A stretch of 64,000 nt of DNA, taken from contig NC_053126.1 of NCBI RefSeq assembly GCF_010015445.1, positions 23,431,169 through 23,495,168 of the forward strand, read 5' to 3'. Below are positions 46,435-57,019 of this stretch, one piece after another (positions within the stretch are counted from its first letter, which is position 1; each line of letters starts with the position of its first letter). The DNA is from Perca fluviatilis (lineage: Eukaryota > Chordata > Actinopteri > Perciformes > Percidae). The position numbers and the translations under genes were made by a program. The notes below the pieces were generated by a model. It did no database searches. It saw only the letters and a list, made by a program, of their open reading frames with translations, and was not told where the DNA came from.

Positions 46435-46830
46435 AATTTGAGGGACTTCTAATTAATTGTTACAGCATGGCAAATAGCAGTCTCCCCCCACCCCCCCTCT
46501 TTACTTGCAGACCACAGTTGGCGTCTGACTGACATTTAAATAAGAGGAAAAGGTAGAGAATTGTAACTGTGAGTCAGGGTCGGGTACCGGGCCTCTGTCT
46601 CCGAGCCACTATTTTCATACTTCAGTGTCTGGGAAGCTGAATTATGGCAATAAATGTTCATAGACGGTATGATGGATTTTCACGGCACAGTTAAGAATGG
46701 GTCAGAGCAGCTGCGCAGAGCAGAGCAGTGTCGGGCTGAATATAAAAAACAGATGGACAGATGATGGTGGATTCATGTCATATTTATCCTAAAGACGAAT
46801 CATTGTTTCAGTCAATTTTAAACGCTCCAG
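46435..46830. promoter_or_regulatory. Candidate conserved non-coding block
   Basis: Non-repetitive sequence with balanced composition and words such as CTTCTAATTAATTGTTACAG, GCTGAATTATGGCAATAAAT and CATTTAAATAAGAGG. The texture is of a developmental enhancer. Not testable here. Confidence 0.25.
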
Positions 46831-46877
46831 TTTCCTCATCAGTTAACGCTGACTCACTAGGGAAAATTTAAATTGCA

Positions 46878-47170
46878 TCAACCTATTGTGAAGTGAATTT
46901 GTGGAGGAATTCAGTCCAATTTTGACCAAAAGATTTTTCCTGGTTGACAGCTGAATGGGCCTGTGTTTGGTCATGATAGCAGTTTCTTTTATGACACCAA
47001 AAAAGCTGATATAATCCAATAATTATAAATATATAGCCCATACATTATGCATTTCCCAAAACCTCCAGAGGCATTCCTTACTTAATGGAGCCACAAATCT
47101 GTATTTATCTTGAAAAAGTATTTTATTCATAGCAATTTCTCAGTTATGACACCATAAAAAAAATTGATTG
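46878..47170 (+). repeat. Direct duplication, copy A (uninterrupted)
   Basis: CCTATTGTGAAGTGAATTTG, GGAGGAATTCAGTCCAATTTT and CCTGGTTGACAGCTGAATGG recur in the same order at 47940-48570 with substitutions. A downstream part (ATTTATCTTGAAAAAGTATT, TTTCTCAGTTATGACACCAT) also recurs at 48570-48630. The copies are about 1.06 kb apart. Confidence 0.75.
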
Positions 47171-47939
47171 ATGAAATATCAAACCCACAGATTATACATT
47201 TACAAAATCTTTACCACAAGCATTTGAATAATGAACCCCTAAACTTTCCCTGTCTGTAAATCGTTTTAGTAGTGGTATTAGTATATACAAAAGTTTGCAG
47301 TGACTATGTTTACGGGCACACTAAAATTCCACTTTTATTCCAAATATGGCAATACAATACTGTAAACAACACATTCCGTTTGGATATTCCAATAAGGCCT
47401 TTTTCCGAATTTAGCATTTTGTGATTAAGACGTGGGATATGCCAACATTATTCAGGTTTTAAGAGCATTCTTTGGACATGTACTATATAACTCATTCAGA
47501 ATATGTCTCTTAATTGGGGTTTTTACAGCAGTTTGCGACAGTGTAAGGCCTTTTGCCTGTTCACGGTCAGCTGTGTGCGTTGTATGCAAACCAGCTAGCC
47601 AAGAGTTTACAAGGCTGGGGTAGAAATGCACCCCCAAAGAAAATCCCACATTTCTGGTGGGAAGGACAAACACACCTATCTTTAAACATTATTTAATCAA
47701 CCGGTTCTTGGATATGTGCAAATATCGCAATGCCCACCTTTTCAAGAAGGTGGTTGAAGGAATAAAAGAGGGAGGCTGTGTTCACACAGTCAAAAAAAAG
47801 TCCACCACCGGTGGAAAACTTTGAAGAAATCTGATTTTGCACAGCTGCAATATTGTCTTTTTCAGAGTAAGGGCACAAATAGGATATTTTGTGCATTAAA
47901 CATAGTCACTGATTGAATAAAGAACATTGAACCTGAATC

Positions 47940-48640
47940 AGCCTATTGTGAGGTGGATTTCTGGAGGAATTGAGTCATTTTTTACCCAAGGAGATATTAT
48001 GGCGTTACATGGTACCTGCTCGACTCCACTCGCCTTTTTTGGTTTTCCATTATGAAAAAAAGTCCCTGGTACCTGCCAACAGGTACTTTTTTTAGTATCA
48101 CCTCCATCGAGGTTCCAAGCGAGCTGAGGCGATCCCAAAAGGTGACATGAAAACCTGCAGACTGCTGATTGGTCGGAGAGAATGGTCACTAATCACTGCG
48201 TCATCATTGCTAGCGACAGACGGGGGTGTAGTGAACAAACGGCGCCGTTTTTAAATTGTTTAGCCAGCGGTGTTTTTTTTTGCTGCCTCCAGCTTCTTTT
48301 GAAACAAATTGTGTCTTCTGGCTGTGGCAACAGCCACAAAAGCCGAGAATCAGAAACAACACACCTTCAATGTTCTGTGTGTGTCGCCTTAAGTCACGGC
48401 AGTTTCCTGCGACGGCGCTATGGTGACCAGCCGCACTCGCCTCACGCATGAGGCAGTACTAAATTTGCTATGGAAAAAGGAGGACGGGCTGACGCGGTCG
48501 AGCCGAGCCGAGTAGAGCTGCTACTAGCAGTGGGTAAGCGCCATTATTCTTGGTTGACAGCTAAATGAGCATTTATTCTGTCTTGAAAATGTCATCATAG
48601 TGATTTCTTAGTTTTGATGCCATTAACAATGGTATGACCA
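47940..48640 (+). repeat. Direct duplication, copy B (split by a MITE)
   Basis: It carries CCTATTGTGAGGTGGATTTC and GGAGGAATTGAGTCATTTTT. After the 542-bp MITE at 48001-48542 it resumes as CTTGGTTGACAGCTAAATGA and TGTCTTGAAAATGTCATCAT. Copy A is the empty-site version. Confidence 0.75.
48001..48542. mobile_element. MITE with 5-bp ATTAT target duplication
   Basis: The ends GGCGTTACA and, flipped, GGCGCTTACC form a short imperfect inverted repeat. ATTAT flanks the element on both sides (47996-48000 and 48543-48547), and removing one copy restores the sequence of duplication copy A. The interior (GGTACCTGCTCGACTCCACT, GTCGAGCCGAGCCGAGTAGA) is the signature of an abundant teleost MITE. No coding capacity. 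Confidence 0.78.
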
Positions 48641-48644
48641 GATT

Positions 48645-49837
48645 AGATATCCCTACATATGCACTACATATGGATGGTTTATCAGATTCTTCAGAAAATG
48701 TCCTAAAGTATGGTATATACTGATTTCACTCCCAGTCCTTTGCTACAGTATATTATTTGGTATTTTAGTCCACAAATTCACATGGATTTGAACAATATGC
48801 CCTTTTAACTTGGTAAGCACATTCTTTTCTTGTCTAAAAATAGTTTTTTTTAGAGGTATCACTTTTTAGCAATAAAAACCCTTAGCAGAAGTTACATAAT
48901 TTAACCCTTTTAAAGACAGTGAGGAATGTTGCCTGGTAACAGTTATTTTATTTATTATTAATTAGTTTTAAATGTACAATAACACAAGTTGTACAAGCTT
49001 ATATTTGTTTCCAAGAATGAAAAAAAAAAAAGTTTGCTGAAATTACAGAGGTTTTTAAACGGAGACAATGCTCTCGTCTTTGTCTTCATATGGGCATTTA
49101 AGCACAGCTTCTGTTTTTCTTTAATAAAGCACCAGCTTGAGTCACAGAGTCGGAAGGGATCGACCATCCCAGTTGCTGAGACGAGTTAAAGATCTTAAGC
49201 TGGGTGTCTCTGCTCTGCACCCAGTGGGCTTAAACATATATCACACTGGCAGTAGGCTGTTTGCTTTCAACCCCCTCCCTCGCTCCCTCCCTGCCCTCAG
49301 CCGGGCAGGCCACTGATCCCCTCTTTGTCTCTATCTCACAGTGAATCCCTTCTAGTCAGGGACACAACGTTGAGTTTTCACAGTCAAACAGCACCCATGC
49401 TGGCCGAGAATTTCTTTGATCCCCAATGAGCTTGTATCTGACGGAGCTACTGAACAACCTCCCTCTGCCAGGTTAATGACGTGTGCTCAACTTAAAACTA
49501 ACAAAATGAAAGGAATAGTTTAAAATAGGCATATATCTGTTTTGCTAATAACACACAGTAGTGATTTCATCCAGTATCCAGTTCATTAGGGTTTTGTTTG
49601 TAGTTGTAAATACCAGCTGTCAGGTAGGTCTTCCTGGGGAAAATATTCTGAACTGAGCAATGATATTCGAGTGCTGCCTACAGAAACTCAAACCTTATCA
49701 ACACAGAATCCAAAGAAGACGACATTGCAGTGTTAAATTAACAATTGATCTCAAGACAGTGCAAAAAGAATTTATACTTTAATTTAAATCCAATTATTTG
49801 GCATTTATAAGCTGAATACATAGTTTATAACACTTAA
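48645..49837. other. Intergenic, no gene seen
   Basis: 49190-49480 is GC-richer and non-repetitive (GAATTTCTTTGATCCCCAAT) and could be conserved regulatory DNA. No exon is supported. Confidence 0.3.
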
Positions 49838-50645
49838 AGTGATGGTTCGATTATTCTACCTATGACTTTCACACTCACGAAGCTTTTTATTGGTTAGTAG
49901 GTTATCAGCTGAATAGCTTAAAGCTAGAGGTATGACCCATGTTTGTATCTCGTAAATGACCCCACTAATAATGCCCAAAATGATACCAAACTTCAACACT
50001 AGTACAAATAGGTTATGTACTCATAAAACGATGGATTGGAAAGTTTGTAAGTACACCAGAAGTTTATGAACACTTGCCTGCTCTCTTCTGCTCTCTGTTG
50101 CTGCAGCTGTTGCTGCTGCCGGCAGTTAGACAGTGCTTAGGGCCGTCTACAAATTACTACACCGAAAAGAGATACAACAAAAATATTTATTAATTTAATG
50201 ATTAAATAAGGTAATGTCTCCAAACTTACCTCAATTATTACTTGTCTCCTGCTAGTTATACTACAGCACTTACTTACTAAAAAAGTTAAATTAATAAATA
50301 TTTTTGTTGCATCTCTTTCGGTGTTGTAATTTGTAGACGGACCTAAGCACTCGTCTAACAGCAGCAACAACAACAGCAGAGAGCAGAAGCCAGCAGGCAA
50401 GTGTTATTTACATAAACATCTGGTGTACTTACAAACTTTCAAATCCATTGTTTTATGAGTGCAAAACCTATTTGTACTAGTGTAGACGTTTGGTATCATT
50501 TCGGGCATTATTAGTGGGGTCATTTACGAGTTACAAATGTGGGTCCATTAGCCACTGTGCTAAGCTATTCAGCTGATAACGCTACTCTACGCTAACTCTC
50601 CCAATGTGTGAAATTCAAAGGGTGAAATTACTCCGAACCATCACT
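49838..50645. mobile_element. TTAA-flanked fold-back element
   Basis: The element is bounded by TTAA at 49834-49837 and 50646-50649. Its ends read AGTGATGGTTCG and CGAACCATCACT. The arms pair over about 330 bp each: CTAATAATGCCCAAAATGAT pairs with ATCATTTCGGGCATTATTAG, and GAGATACAACAAAAATATTT with AATATTTTTGTTGCATCTC. Non-coding. Same architecture as 40822-41632 but a different sequence family. Confidence 0.9.
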
Positions 50646-50649
50646 TTAA

Positions 50650-51686
50650 ATCAAGTTCTTACTAAGTGATCACTAATGTCAACAGTTATAACTTCTCCTG
50701 TGAAGATATATTTAATATCATAACACCTGTCGTTTATTATATTGTCATTCATTATCTGTATATACACCAGAATCCAGTTATAGGTGTCCAGTTATAGTTG
50801 TTATATCTGATTAAAACAACATTTTAATGGGTTATTATCCATGTATTAATTGTTTATATGATACGTATCAATGTGTTAAAGGGGAACTTAAAGTGTTTCC
50901 AGAAATGGTTTGTCTGCAGCCAGAAGTCAGACCTCCAGAGTTCACACTGCGGGGGATACGATGGAAAAATATCCATTGATTCTGAAGGAGGGCTGGTGTG
51001 GCTGTGAAGACTGTGAACTGTCCTTCTGACCCCCTGTGACTCCTTTGATCACTGGACCTTGGTGACAGTGCACCATTTCATGCCAAATTGCCGTCCCACA
51101 ACATGGCAGACCATCTATCAATCTAGATTTTCCCCAAAGGAACAACATTTATCTGCAGAACATTTGACATGCTACAAGTAGGCAAAGAAGACAAACACAG
51201 GGAATAACCCTCTGCAGCAGCACGTGTGTTTGGGACTTAAACCTAGTGCCAAGTTAATTTAGTGAATTAATCGATTAGTTAATTGAAATGATATCAATCA
51301 ACAATTTTGATGACAAATTAATTATTTACTTAACATTCAGTGTTCTCAAATGTGAAGATATCCTGATTTTCTCTGTTTTATTTCATTATAAATATATAAA
51401 AGAGAAAAGAAGAAAAAGAAAAGGTCCCTAGGAATGAACGAGCGTTTCCTGGGTGAATATTTTGTTTTCGCCGCGAAGTGAACTCCGCTGTCCGACGTGA
51501 AAGCGCTGTGTTTTCCATTGAATCTTGAAGTGCATATTTAAGTGTTTGGCATGTCTGGCCGAGTGACACTATATCCATGGTGGTATTGCAAGAGGGATTT
51601 CATTCTTGTATGTTTTGTTTTGTTGTGCATGATTAAAAAACATCCCCTCCTGCTTTTTTCACAAATTGCACTCTGTATGTAATGTA
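50650..51686. other. Intergenic, no gene seen
   Basis: No exon, RNA gene or named repeat is recognised. Confidence 0.35.
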
Positions 51687-51775
51687 TATAAACTTAAAAC
51701 AAAAAGTAAGGAAATTTGTGTTTGGTGGATTATTTCTCTGTGGTAACAATTCTTTTTGGCAATAAATGTTATACC

Positions 51776-52795
51776 CAGTGTTCGAGCTATACCGGCCTTC
51801 GGGGAGCCCACTTTTTTTCCATGTGGGGGGTCCGTGAAACTGCGACTTACACATGACTTTTACAAAGATACATAACAGCTACAAGTGTATGCACTAAAGG
51901 ATTTACCCTATTATACTTTATCGACAGGAGTAGATAGGTCAAATAGCAAACAGCCAGCCACAAATAGTCTATAAACAAAGCATCAGGCTGTCTTTGAGAT
52001 TTCACATGAACAACGGTTAAAGTTACTCAGGCTACCGAAGAGTACCGGAACTCCTCCGTTCAATTAGACCTTAGCGACGCGCCCCCCAAGCTTCCATCCT
52101 TAACAAACAGCCATGTTTGGGATATTCCGGTTCTCTCAGCCACTGCTGGCTGTTCCAATTTAACGGGAGAGAGAGGAGCGAGAAGGGTTAGGATCATCTT
52201 CAGCCAGAGAGGACATTATTTCTTCAGCTTCTTCTTGCGTTGTCACCCCGGGGAGGTGTGCTAACTAACAGGGCTTGCAGCAGGTGAATTGTCGTGCTAT
52301 TAACGTCATCGCTACACAATTTCTTAGTAAAACCAAAATTACTTAAACTGCCTTGTTTTCTTTTTGCCATGGCTATATGATGCTTACTGCAGAATGGATT
52401 TCAAGGATTTTGCCGCCCGATTAATGGCCTCCAACGTTTATATTTTTTTACGAATCTTTGAGTTAACATCTTCTTATATACTGTCTATGGTTAACATGAG
52501 TTGAATTTGCACCACCGCGCCCACGCCGCCTTGATGCTCATAACAGAATAGCATGTATAGTTATCTTTATTGAAGTGAATTAGGTTCAAATCGCCGACAT
52601 GCATGAATGATATTTTTGCAGTTTTACACATAATAATCCACGATGATCACATTACAAAAACTGAAATTGCACGTCAACATGACACATTGTCAATATTTTT
52701 AGAGACCCCCAAAATTTCACAAATCCCGTTTCAGGGGAGCCCATGTCTTATTAAGGGGAGCCAAGCTCCCCTAGCTCCCCGTAGTTCGCACCCTG
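51776..52795. mobile_element. hAT-type element nested in the Tc1-like element
   Basis: A perfect 8-bp target duplication GTTATACC (51768-51775 and 52796-52803) flanks the ends CAGTGTTCGAGCTA and, flipped, CAGGGTGCGAACTA (11 of 14 identical). The 8-bp duplication and CAG-type ends indicate hAT. The 1,020-bp interior has no transposase frame, so it is non-autonomous. It contains GGGGAGCC words near both ends. Confidence 0.9.
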
Positions 52796-53051
52796 GTTAT
52801 ACCGTTGAAAAGCCTGTTTAGATCCCTTACAAATGGTGCCCCATTTGTAAGGAACATGTATTTGTGGGATGAGCAGCAGCGCTGAGTATGTGGGTTGCAC
52901 CCATGAAAAATTTGCCAAATCTTCTCTGCCAATGCCAAACAGCTTTTTCTGCAATTGACTCGTTTGGTGTTTGGTGGATTGGATGATTGAAGTTTAAAGA
53001 AACAAGACATATTGTCAATTTAACAATTTATTCATTTCACAAACAGGAGTG

Positions 53052-53282
53052 TCAGTAGCGTGTGGAAGAACCATACACAGCCACAACAGCCTGGCACCTC
53101 CTCCTCATGCTGGTCACCAGCCTGGTCACACACTGCTGTGGGATGGCATCCCATTCTTCAACCAGCATTTGTCGCAAGTCAGCGCATGTGGTTGTGTAGG
53201 GACCAAATGAGTCAATTGCAGAATAAGCTGTTTGGCATTGGCAGAGAAGACTTGGCAAATTTTTCATGAGCGCAACCCACAT
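53052..53282 (-). pseudogene. Tc1-like transposase C-terminal remnant
   Basis: The minus-strand frame contains ADLRQMLVEEWDAIPQ and VTRLVTSMRRRCQAVVAVYG, ending STRY and a stop at 53052-53054. This matches the end of Tc1-family transposases (EEW..IP, ..M.RRC.AVI...G). No DDE residues are present. It sits between the two arms of the palindromic element, so it is what remains of the parent's gene. Confidence 0.75.
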
Positions 53283-53559
53283 ACTATGCGCTGCTGCTCA
53301 TCCCACAAATACATGTTCCTTACAAATGGGGCACCTTTTGAAAGGGAACTAAACAGGCTTTCCATCGGTATAACATTTATTGCCAAAAAGCATTGTTACC
53401 ACAGAGAAATAATCCACCAAACACAAATTTCCTTACTTTTTGTTTTAAGTTTATAATACAGAACAAGCAATTTTGTGAAGAAGGCAATGGGTACTAGCCA
53501 GAGGCAAAGTAGGGCAGTTCTCGAATACAGATGGGAAAAAAGTCAATCCAACTACCGTC

Positions 53560-53707
53560 AATAACAGGCTGTGCTTCTGCCAATGGCTGTGAAAGAGGTC
53601 ATTTTGGCATGCAGTTTGGAACATTTCCAAAATAACTCTCTTGCACACTTATTGCTAGTGTCCCATTGGTTGAGATTGGCATGCGTGCCTAAGGTTGCTG
53701 ACCCCTG
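53560..53707 (-). mobile_element. hAT-type end fragment
   Basis: It ends GCCTAAGGTTGCTGACCCCTG; the flipped end CAGGGGTCAGCAACC is a known hAT-type terminus in vertebrates. The inner part CTCTTGCACACTTATTGCTA also recurs in fish. The other end is not seen. Confidence 0.5.
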
Positions 53708-53770
53708 ATCTAAACTGATGCAACCCTGTGAATGCTAAATACTGTGTGATGTGTTTCTGCAAAGTCATAC

Positions 53771-54290
53771 TAGTTGATAGCCCGATCTGCCGGCGATTTG
53801 ATTTCGCCCTGCAGCTCAGGCTGGAAACCTGTAAGTTTATCTATCCTGCTTCCGTTAAAAATTGTCGGGAACCAATCACAAACTGGCTTATCCACCTGGC
53901 GCGCTATCGGCGGCTTTAACACGATGACGATAGAGAAGTGAAGGCAAGCAGCTTTTTGTTTACATTCAACATGACGGCCACCGTCACTGCAGTTTTAAAA
54001 GATTTCAAAGGCAAGTTTTCTCTGAAAACGGAACAGAAACTTGCCCTGGAACAATTCCTACAAAAGAAGGATGTGTTTGCCTTAATACCGACCGGCTTTC
54101 GCTCTGCCTCGCTCTGCAAAGTACGTCACCCGGATCATTGGTCTGTTTGGTTGAAGGACAATCCAGTTGCGTACAGAGTCATTTGAACTATGCCCGTTGA
54201 TCTTGTGCAGTAGAAAATACAGAGCAGACTCCCCAGACTAATGTTCAATCTTAAAAGATTGAGCTTGGTCTGGTGATAGCCAGACTAACT
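53771..54290 (+). mobile_element. Repeat carrying a RecQ-like helicase fragment (copy 2)
   Basis: A frame from the ATG at 53971 gives MTATVTAVLKDFKGKFSLKT, then ALEQFLQKKDVFALIPTGF (to 54100), where similarity stops just before the lysine of the Walker A loop. It aligns with ALESFLCKKDVFAILPTGY in the minus-strand copy near 13.4 kb. The following bases (TACGTCACCCGGATCATTGG) also match the flank of that copy. The block ends GTCTGGTGATAGCCAGACTA, which is self-complementary and looks like a transposon terminus. A non-autonomous element carrying a captured helicase 5' exon is the likely reading. Confidence 0.5.
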
Positions 54291-55108
54291 GGTTGATGTT
54301 TTGATCCATATTTGCAAAAAGGTTGAAATTATGTTTTCAAATCATTTACAAAATATTGATGTAAACTTCCAAGCATCCTACAAAACTGATGCATAAAATA
54401 ATGTAAGTGTAGTTGGGTAGAGTAGTGGTGGTCCTTGATGTGGAATTCAAGTAGGGCAGTCATCTACAGTTCAGCAATACATTTATAACAACAACAAACA
54501 GCACACACTAGATCTTATCCAATGGTTAAGTGTTTGTCTTTTTGGCGGTCCATGAAATTAAAACATTTGTGGATCCCATGTCTTTGAAGAAAATTGTGAA
54601 GGCAAACTACTCTTCTCTGCTGTGTGCTGTATCGTTTCTTTTTATTTCTTGTTACCTGCTGGGCTCCTGCATGTCTTTACCTTTATTTTTGTCTTTGGGT
54701 AACAATAAGTTGTAGAACCAATGTGATGCTGTCAACAATGCTCCTTTCTCTCTGCATCTGGGCACTTTTGCAGCCACATCAGGGCCAAAAATGAACATGG
54801 GTTAAAATACTAAATACTTTGACTTTTATCAAATACATGAATGCAACCAGTGTCGGCTTTGGATGTTGGGTGTCTGTGGAAGACGTCTTTTTATTTCATT
54901 CTGCGTGAGAAAAATGCTTTAGAAAACAAACAGCACACAGCCTGAAGCAGTGGAAAACTGCTTTCTTTCTGTGTTTATGTGACGGTCTAATTTAAACTAA
55001 AACAGATCTCATTGGTACTAATTGCTTGTTAATTTGCTTGTGTGCATAACAGATGTTCGATTTCATAGTCCAATAAATTTGCCCACAAGAATCCCTTAAA
55101 AAAAATCA
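54291..55108. other. Intergenic, no gene seen
   Basis: No exon, RNA gene or named repeat is recognised. Confidence 0.35.
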
Positions 55109-55431
55109 GGGTAACACTTTAAGTTCCGCTATTTAGCATTCATAAGAAGTATATAAACATTTGATTTGAGGTTGAAAAGCACACTATAATGTAGTTGTAC
55201 ACAGCTATAGGGACGTTTTAAGTGTATATTAATGTACAGTATCTCTCAATAATTATACCTTCTATTTTCATTTATCATCTGTTTATATACCAGCCACCAT
55301 TGAGGGGTGCTTGACGAAGAGTTGAAGTTGTTGACCAATACATTAATAAACACTTTTATCTGCTTATAACTACATAATTGTTTATATACGGCTTGTCAAT
55401 TGGAAGGACTTAAAGTAAAGTGTTAAATTAC
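55109..55431. mobile_element. Probable MITE with GTAA..CACTTTAAGT ends
   Basis: The left end GGGTAACACTTTAAGTTCC and, flipped from the right, GTAATTTAACACTTTACTTT then AAGTCC are loosely inverted. The interior is AT-rich with GTTTATATAC words. GGTAACACTTTA ends are common in vertebrate MITEs. Confidence 0.45.
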
Positions 55432-56417
55432 AGACTTTGAAAGTAGTTCATTTGTTTCTTCACATTCTACATGCAGTATGAACGTAAAATGAAGTGACTT
55501 TTTTATGCTCGGAATTCCGGGAATCTGCAGGGTGTATAAATCAAACTTAATCAGCCAACCTGAGCAGGTATGAGCTCTCACTAGTAGTTTTATGTTTGAC
55601 AAAAGAAAGATGAAGTAAAACAACCAACACATTTTTTGTGTTTGACTGCAGGGCCCTTGGGAAGAATGTGTCTCCCACTAAAGCGTCACCTCTCAAAGAA
55701 AGCATATTACGTTACATACAAACATGTCATTTGTGGGACACTTGGGTGGAAATGTCTCCCTGGGGAGCAATCAGACTGACTCCAGCTTTTTAAAAAGTCT
55801 CCTCTCTCTGCCACTCCTCATTTTTCAGACTCCTGGAATTAGTCGAAATCCTAGCTTGTAGTATTTGCCTTACCCACACGGCTCAGTTACATTGATTAGA
55901 AATCAATTAACATTTTCCTGTTCTGAAAGTCGATTTGTAATTCAACTCCACGGGAGATAAATCAGAGCTTGGAACATTTTCTTCACAGCAAAAACTCTGC
56001 AACACGTTTTGATCTGAAGTTTAAGAACAAGAAATCTAGAAAAACAACTAATGCAAAATTATATTCATCATTAAAGTAGTTCAGTATATATCTTTTCCAC
56101 ACAATGAAAGCATAGTGCAATAAGTTCTTTAACTTATTTAACTCTAACTTTCTGACTGTCTTACCCTGTCTGTGGCTCCCAACCTGTTCCTTTCTACTGA
56201 AGACATACTGTAGGTATTTAAGAACAGCTCACAAATATGTTTAATCTTTTAAAACTAAGGCTCCATAATCCCCTAAAACTGGAGCTGACGTTATTCAAAC
56301 AGGAGTAAATAGTGCATTTGTTGGGGACTATTTTCAGCGGTGGATTATTACAATTTATTGCTTCTGTGAGAATTCCCAGCAGCAGGACGGTGTATGTGGG
56401 ATTGAGTCAAAGTAAAC

Positions 56418-56418
<1 letters not shown>
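55432..56418. other. Intergenic, no gene seen
   Basis: 55780-55990 is non-repetitive and has words such as GATTAGAAATCAATTAACAT, giving it the texture of a conserved non-coding element. No exon is supported. Confidence 0.3.

Positions 56419-56454
<36 letters not shown>
56419..56454 (+). repeat. (TG)18 microsatellite
   Basis: A pure 36-bp dinucleotide run. Confidence 0.97.
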
Positions 56455-56459
<5 letters not shown>

Positions 56460-56595
56460 GTGGTAATGAAGGAACATGTGACCCAGAGCCACAGCGTAAC
56501 TCATTGATGTCTTTTTATCAACAATGGAGCTCTATGGCACAGAGCAAGAAGATATATTGTAGCAGGCTGTGATACACACACACTACTTGTTAGAA

Positions 56596-57009
56596 CAATG
56601 GTTCCCAACCTTTTTTCCTTGGCCGCCCCCACTTATGTCGAAGAAAAGCTGAGCAAAGGAGTTATCAGCACTTCTACGTTTCTCCACCATGTTTCCTTCA
56701 TAAAATAGTGATGCCGTGGATGATAGCAGCTAGCAGCTGACCTGATGACAGCAAGGGTCCCAGGTTAAGAGGTCCCGGAGGTTTGGCCTACTAAGTAACC
56801 TGCCTCCAATTTTAAGCGAGAACAAAAATATATAGTTTTTATACAGACTTTTCTATACATTATATATTCTAGTGTATTATCATAATTTGTTTAACATGTG
56901 CAAATATATTTTTTTTACCTCAACCTTAAACCTGATAAAGACTTGCGCACCCCCTGTGATCTTTGCCGCCTCCCTAAGGGGTGCCCGGACCCCAGGTTGG
57001 GAACCACTG
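56596..57009. mobile_element. hAT-type MITE with perfect 8-bp duplication
   Basis: TGTTAGAA flanks the element on both sides (56588-56595 and 57010-57017). The ends CAATGGTTCCCAACCT and, flipped, CAGTGGTTCCCAACCT differ at one base. The 414-bp interior is non-coding, and CCGCC..ACCCC words near both ends extend the inverted repeat. Fragment 16134-16200 may be a relative. Confidence 0.92.
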
Positions 57010-57019
57010 TGTTAGAAGA

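Larger units (their letters stand above)
51687..53455. mobile_element. Palindromic Tc1-like element, split by a hAT insertion
   Basis: The outer ends TATAAACTTAAAACAAAAAG (51687) and its reverse complement (ending 53455) open arms of about 250 bp. The left arm is 51687-51775 plus 52804-52965; the right arm is about 53209-53455. The arms share GTGTTTGGTGGATTATTTCT, AATAAATGTTATACC and GCCAATGCCAAACAGC. Without the 1,020-bp insertion and its duplicated 8 bp the element is about 740 bp. Its centre holds a transposase C-terminal remnant. It is non-autonomous and can form a large hairpin. Confidence 0.85.
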
